From Dendrolimus kikuchii (Eukaryota; Arthropoda; Insecta; Lepidoptera; Lasiocampidae): a DNA stretch of 64,000 bases. Positions 58,735-64,000 of this stretch are shown here, in pieces. Position numbers and translations under genes: made by a program. Under the pieces are notes generated by a model. It made no database searches and had not been told where the DNA came from. It saw nothing but the letters and a program-made list of their open reading frames with translations. The stretch covers positions 8,699,763 to 8,763,762 of the forward strand of contig CM034397.1 of assembly GCA_019925095.2 (NCBI GenBank). Direction: 5' to 3'. Each line of letters starts with the position of its first letter. Position 1 is the stretch's first letter.

Positions 58735-59120
58735 GCCCGGACACGTTCAGGACCATGAATTATGGCGCGAGCCGATGTGACTTTTCAATTTGAAATCATC
58801 AACCTGGAATTAATTCCATTTTTGAACGCCATTATTTCTGTTATCTAGACGCGGTATCGCGCAATATGCGAATTCGTATTGTATTATTGCATATTCAACA
58901 AAAATATTTCACGACATTAAAGCCACGTCGGCATTTAAATATTGTGCTTTTAATTTGAATTGTCGAACATGATTGACCACTTATAAACTTTAATTAAACA
59001 TTGCTGTAGCTTTTACTAATTTGAACAACCTGTCGAATTAGTGAACGAAACGCGTAGGTTAATAAAGTTATTATTGTGATATTGAAACGTTTTGACGGCG
59101 CAATCATGTCAAATAAAACA
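58735..59120. promoter_or_regulatory. Non-repetitive conserved-looking island
   Basis: ATTATGGCGCGAGCCGATGT, GACGCGGTATCGCGCAATAT and TTGAATTGTCGAACATGATT, with many homeodomain-type TTAATT/TAATTA cores. No coding frame. A candidate enhancer by composition only. Confidence 0.25.
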
Positions 59121-60655
59121 AGTTAATTATATTATGCTATAATCGAGCTTAAATAAATTTAAACACACAAACGCAATGTGCTGTTAAATTAGTGTATCAT
59201 TTCCGGCCACCCACCGGTAGCCGACGATTAAGACTATTAAAAACAAAAATATGTTACAATTAAAAAAAGCGAAAGTTCTCCGAATAAAATATTATAAAAA
59301 TCGTCATATATATCTATCATTAAAAATATAAAAAAATGTGTTCCGGAACGCGTAAGATTCATTTGTAAGTCACAAATCTGTCAGTGCGCGATATCCACCG
59401 CTATTCGGATTCCGTGGGCACCTATTCATAGTCCAGCCTCGCTACCCAGTCGTAAGGTGATGACGAAAACAGAAATAGATGTCGCATCAATAAATTAGAA
59501 AAAGCTCCAAGAATTTATTTTACAAAACCCGACGACTTTTTGTTGTGATCATCAGGGTTGTTCGAAAAATCTACACGCGGTACGGGTTCGACGACCCGAA
59601 ATTCTTCCTATAATTTACCGGTATCTAAATTAAAATGTTGAACGCATGAGTCAACGCTAAAATCTACTGTTTTTAGGGTTCTATAGTTATTTCAGCAACA
59701 ACGGATCCCTTGTGAAATCGTCGGTGTCCGTCCGACCGTCTATCTCTGCATATTACAGACATTTTTATCAGTAACTACCGGGTTCTGTTATCTACCATAA
59801 GAATGAAATGTTTTAGGTAGACGTAATCCTTGAATGGTTGGTTATACAGTGGTGTAGTGAAACTAAAAAAAAGTTACAAATGCGGGAGGCCCTTGTACCT
59901 GTAACTGAAGGATGAAGTTTTTTTCGGTGTCCATAGTCGTGTGTATCGTTAGTCTCATTTCCAAAAACATAACGATGTGCCTCCGTAGCTATTTTATTTA
60001 AGCCAGTAAGTATTTAGACAATAATTTACAAAGTGTGCACTTCGTAAACTTTAAGCTACGAATGGAAAATTCTAAAAAATATTACCTTGATAAAATTAAA
60101 AAATACATTCAACGCGACATGTATATTGACGTTTTACGTGATTCTTCTTTAGTTTGATGCCAAATAGTTGTCATTTGGTCCCCTAATTTTCTACATCTTG
60201 AAGTCAGTGCCGAGCAAACCATAAAAATTACAATATTTTGCAACATTTTATTGTTATAGCAGCATATATGGCAATTTTTTTTTAAACGAAGTTTTTTTAT
60301 TATTATTAAATATCTTCTGAAGTTGTGCAGCCAAATGACGAAAAAAGTGGACTTTGGTCACTACTACGGAGCTCGTAATTGTGTTTGTAATGACGCGCAC
60401 TTGACTAATATTTTCCCACTCCTACAATATAGCTGGGAAGTTTTTGCTTTGTATTAAGCACCTACACACGATTAATATTTTTTTTATTAAATGAACCAAC
60501 TAACAAGAGGAGATAAATTAACTTTCATTGTCAGCATAATCATCATTAGCATACCTAATAAAAGAAAATAATAAGTTTCTTTCGCTAATGATATCTTTTT
60601 AGTATTATTTGGCGGTTTCAAAAAAATGTATTCAGAATCCGATGAAATATCTTAC
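59121..60655. other. Non-coding stretch
   Basis: No gene. A diverged insect repeat scrap lies near 60300-60420 (GTGCAGCCAAATGACGAAAA). Confidence 0.35.
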
Positions 60656-60657
60656 TT

Positions 60658-60774
60658 AGCTCTATAGACAAGTAGCATAAGCGCTAAACGAATAGAATAG
60701 AAAATTTAGGGGAATCCCATATCGTTACGGTAAGTATTTTTTATTCTTTTAACGCTAATGCTACTTGTCTACTG
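60658..60774. mobile_element. 117-bp foldback element
   Basis: AGACAAGTAGCATAAGCGCT and, inverted, AGACAAGTAGCATTAGCGTT pair. Pairing continues through AGAATAGAAAAT against AGAATAAAAAAT. Arms about 40 bp, loop about 35 bp. No target duplication identified. Confidence 0.75.
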
Positions 60775-60883
60775 GGGCCCAATATTATTTTACCCGTACA
60801 TAGGTGACAAATATACACGAAAAATAAAAGGTAAAAATGAGCGGAGCCGTTTCAAGGAATAGCTATCATAACACTTAAAGAAC

Positions 60884-60903
60884 GTAACGTAACGTAACGT
60901 AAA
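60884..60903. repeat. Short (AACGT)n microsatellite
   Basis: Four tandem AACGT units. Confidence 0.9.
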
Positions 60904-60954
60904 GAAGCTTCCTCAAATCCCAAAAGAGGGACCCTATAACAAAGCTAATATTAG

Positions 60955-61440
60955 ACAATCATTTCCTGTCAAAAGGGAGGTGACTCCCCCACCCTGCGTA
61001 GATCCGCGCGGGGTGGCTCGATGGAAAATACCTCCCCCCGTCTTTCAGATTTCGCATTCGCCGTATTAGAGTCGAGTGTGAATCTCGATTTTATACATTT
61101 TTTTCTCATCTTGTTGATGAATGGATTTTTAATATCCTGCAACTGTCTGAATCTAAAAGTTCTTTTCAAAGGTGTTTTTACGTTTGCAACGTTAGCGAGA
61201 CGCGTTCTTGTTGCCTTATACCTATGTAACTACACGTTTTCTGTATTTTGAAAAAAGAATAATAACTTATACGTCATGTCCGAAGTATAGGGTATGGACA
61301 GGCAACAAGACATCGGTATCCAAAGACGTCTCAATACACGTTGGGAGTTACGGAACAGGCAAAAAACGCTGCGGTCGCTCTCACGGCACGACTCTATTAC
61401 CAGTCCGACGCGAATAAATAAAACATGACGGGCCCTTCTC
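60955..61440. promoter_or_regulatory. GC-balanced island, possible regulatory or exon region
   Basis: AGGGAGGTGACTCCCCCACC and GATCCGCGCGGGGTGGCTCG start a non-repetitive block. Open frames of 60-76 codons occur on both strands, none recognised. Could be a promoter or an untranslated exon. Confidence 0.2.
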
Positions 61441-62470
61441 ACGTACATATGTATACGTGTACATTTGGTTTATGTATGTGTTGTGGATGTTAACAGATCT
61501 CGATAACGTGTATGTAAGTATGTGATTTGAGGCGCTTTCTCTGTAGATCTTACTGCCCGGTATGATGTGGTCATTTGTTCTGATAATCTTAAATTTTCAA
61601 ATCCAAATATAGATCAGTTCCTTATGTCTAGATTTTAATCATATTTAATTGAAGCAATTGAAGCCGTCAGTGTACCGTCAGACAGAAATAAAAGAGCATG
61701 CCAGCCGCTGTTGGGAGATAAAAACAAAAGAGAACTGGATTGACAGCGGTTTATACTAATAAAGGTAAAGGCTATAGTTATATCCTTTGGTGACTTTGAC
61801 GTCCTTATTAATAAGTTAAGGGGTATTTTTAATTGAATGGAATACGTAAACGATCCTTTATAAACACGTAACTAGATACTTAACAAGCTGATTGCGTTTA
61901 ACATTTGCACTCAGGACATTATTTACGACGCTACTTAAAACTTATGTAATCATAAATATGACATGTACGATTGAGCTATTAATTAACATCTATGGGTTTG
62001 CGTAACCGTTTATGGGATACAGTTACAGTTATAACGAAGATCCATATTTTTTACTCTTGTGCAATGTGTGTGGTATTAACTCATGGCTTGAACATGCCAT
62101 TCTCGAAAGTAAGGTTGTCAGCTTTTGAAGATTGAAATATAGCAATCATTTTGTCCACTAGAGATAACGAGAAAATAACACAGCAGTAGTAATTATTACT
62201 CTAATTTGAATTATCGGACAATAATTAGCAACTTTATATTTTGAAGGACAAACACAAAAAAGAAATGTTTTATTTATTGGAAATGTACTGAATTTGGTCT
62301 TGAAAACAACGTTATATAATAATTTGATTTGCCAAGAAATATCTATTATAAGCTGACGCGATCTAATTTTAAAGTCGGCATTTTCCACACGTTATGCAAA
62401 AAATCCGAAGGTATTGCAAATTTAAATCTATTTTAAAACAAAATGTTGATAAAATTCAAGAACTGGTTAA
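61441..62470. other. AT-rich non-coding stretch
   Basis: Nothing supported. Confidence 0.4.
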
Positions 62471-62474
62471 TCTT

Positions 62475-62895
62475 ATGTTAAAAAAAATGTGTGTGTGTGT
62501 GCAGTTCATACAATAGAAGTGAAACAAAGTGTGACAAGGGGTGGGGATGGTTATAATATATTTAAGCTTTAAAACACGAAATTTGCAGTATTAACGAAAA
62601 ACTTCAAAACGTTTCCAATTGTATCTGTATGATCATAGTTTTTAAATTATTAAATATAATGTATTCTATCTCATTCTCGCGCAGGCCAAGGCTGGTGTCC
62701 ATAGACATTTAACCGACGGTTAAAATAAAATAATCGCTCTTTAGGCATAGATTTTTAGCGATTATTTTATTTTAAGGTTAAATGTTAGTGCACACCAGCC
62801 TTACTCCTATATATTTATGTGTTTATCTCGTTTTAGTTTCAACGAGTTTCAAGTAACAATGATTCTAAAGAAGTTTCACTTCAAAAATTACGTAA
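62475..62895. repeat. Dispersed repeat, copy 2 of a pair (host of a hairpin MITE)
   Basis: Matches the two ends of 15830-16935: a (TG)n start then AGAAGTGAAACAAAGTGTGA, and TATAATGTATTCTATCTCAT and AATGATTCTAAAGAAG at the end. Shorter in the middle. The MITE at 62688-62802 interrupts it. Confidence 0.7.
62688..62802. mobile_element. 115-bp hairpin MITE
   Basis: The left arm AAGGCTGGTGTCCATAGACA..AAAATAAAATAATCGCT is mirrored by the right arm AGCGATTATTTTATTTTAAG..GCACACCAGCCTT. Arms 46-51 bp, loop about 18 bp. Absent from the homologous position in 15830-16935, so it is an insertion. Confidence 0.85.
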
Positions 62896-63890
62896 TATAA
62901 AGTTGTTTAAAGTCTTCAGTGATTATAGTAATCTCAACCCTGCTGTGGTCGTATCTTGCGCAGACCACAACAAAAACAGAAACAACGCTGGTACATTAAC
63001 GTGCTCGCCATAGTTGGCACCATATAGGCCACGCCTGCTGGCAATCGCCTCGCATCACTAAATATCAATAGTGATGGACAGCTTACGTCAAATTATCGAT
63101 ACGTGACTAACGTCCGGGTGGTCCGTGTTGTCGATAGTTTTATTTTTTGCACACTTTAAATAACTCTAGCTAGATACAAAACTGCTATATAATACGTGTT
63201 ATTTAACAATAAAATTGGACTATACTAGTGTATAAATATATAAATATTTTTCTTTCGCTTATACAAGTGAGAACACATGCAAATAGATAGTTACATGTTT
63301 TAATTTCGTTTTGCAGTAATGAAATCAATCAAGTTTAAAAACATTTCAGAATTGTTAAAACAATTTCTGGCGAACAACTGACAAACTAGCAGAGAACCGA
63401 ATTATGAACGTGATGAGTGATAATAAGATTGATAACATTAGCTGCAATAGTAATTAATTGTAGCAATGGATCATTCGTATAGTCTTTAAGAAAAACGCTC
63501 ACGCAAGTAACATTTAGTTTGTTGTGCACTAGTGCCTAAGAATTTTGTAAAGATTTATGTTTGGCGACGTATTAAAAGAATGCAATTAAATGCGTAAAGA
63601 ATAATTTGGTGCAGATAAAAATCATACAATAACACACATGTAATATTTACTACGACACTTGTATGATTACTATTAATTCGAACAGTTAGGCAATATTAGT
63701 ATTTTATTGCAAGCAAACCAATGTATTCATGTTGGGAAATCCAAGAGACAGGTCGTTATGTTAATCACGTAGCGCTTCCAAATTAGAATAATATCGATGT
63801 CAGTTCGATGCATCACTAAACTCGATTGCTATAAATTTTGTAAATCGTGACAAAGTTCTTCTATTATTGTTTTACAAATTTCGGCTGCAA
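62896..63890. other. Non-coding stretch
   Basis: No supported gene. The part 62940-63130 is more GC-balanced and non-repetitive (GCCACGCCTGCTGGCAATCG) with a TATCGATA-type DREF-like word near 63098. Confidence 0.35.
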
Positions 63891-63895
63891 GACAG

Positions 63896-64000
63896 ATGGT
63901 AACAGCGTCGGAGAATTCGTATTACAATGGTTGCGGCTGTAGCAGATATCCCTGGCACGGAACTAGCGCGGCTGTTCTTTCGCCTCACACTAGTTGGCAC
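63896..64000 (+). CDS. Open frame at window edge, possible gene start (partial)
   Basis: ATG at 63896 (AGACAGATGG) opens a frame to the window end reading MVTASENSYYNGCGCSRYPW and on through HGTSAAVLSP. A second ATG at 63927 (TTACAATGG) opens another phase, MVAAVADIPGTELARLFFRL, also to the end. Composition changes sharply to GC-balanced here. A pyrimidine-rich tract and CAG precede the first ATG. The first phase has the Ser/Tyr/Gly-rich look of insect transcription-factor N-termini, but I cannot name a gene. Only 35 codons are visible. Confidence 0.3.
   Translation, partial: MVTASENSYYNGCGCSRYPWHGTSAAVLSPHTSWH

Overview
The window looks like an intergenic or intronic stretch of a lepidopteran (moth or butterfly) nuclear genome. 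It is strongly AT-rich and has no long intact cellular gene on either strand. It carries many dispersed repeats of kinds I recall from moths and butterflies: a DD37D mariner, RTE-type LINE tails ending in (CATA)n, a modular poly(A) SINE-like family, tRNA-headed SINEs, and a repeat whose conserved text includes 'gcgcggacggagg'. The lineage call rests on recall of repeat families, not on a database search.

Layout. 1-5.2 kb: AT-rich sequence, one short unrecognised minus-strand ORF (1496-1681) and a 61-bp palindrome. 5.2-9.9 kb: a repeat split by a later insertion, a tRNA-like SINE, a 142-bp foldback MITE, two SINE-like copies, a possible first coding exon (ATG then GAG|GTAAGG near 8700), and an (AT)n microsatellite. 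11.4-12.6 kb: a decayed transposon remnant with a C-terminal zinc-finger relic. 12.6-18.4 kb: SINE and LINE tails, a 207-bp foldback element, and a 507-bp pogo-like element carrying internal motif repeats. 19.2-20.6 kb: two GC-rich promoter-like islands. 21.3-29.8 kb: dense SINE/LINE insertions, including a tandem SINE fusion and a 5'-truncated LINE with a 13-bp target-site duplication. 31.6-35 kb: repeats and a GC-rich element fragment. 35.9-37.2 kb: a complete but frameshifted mariner with both terminal repeats and TA flanks. 38.3-43.5 kb: more retroelement pieces and a 169-bp tandem repeat. 45.2-46.0 kb: a GC-rich island with overlapping E-boxes. 48-55.3 kb: repeat tails, a second well-dated LINE, and a GC-rich element block. 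56.6-63 kb: a Harbinger-like MITE, several foldback elements, and a repeat with a hairpin MITE inside. The last 105 bases hold an open frame running off the edge, possibly the start of a real gene.

The only clear protein-coding information belongs to transposons: mariner transposase, LINE reverse-transcriptase C-termini on both strands, and a zinc-finger relic. GC-rich, non-repetitive islands between them (10.5, 19.3, 20.4, 45.6, 53, 58.8 and 61 kb) are candidate enhancers or promoters of a neighbouring gene. No CRISPR array, rRNA gene, confident tRNA gene or bacterial-style operon was seen.
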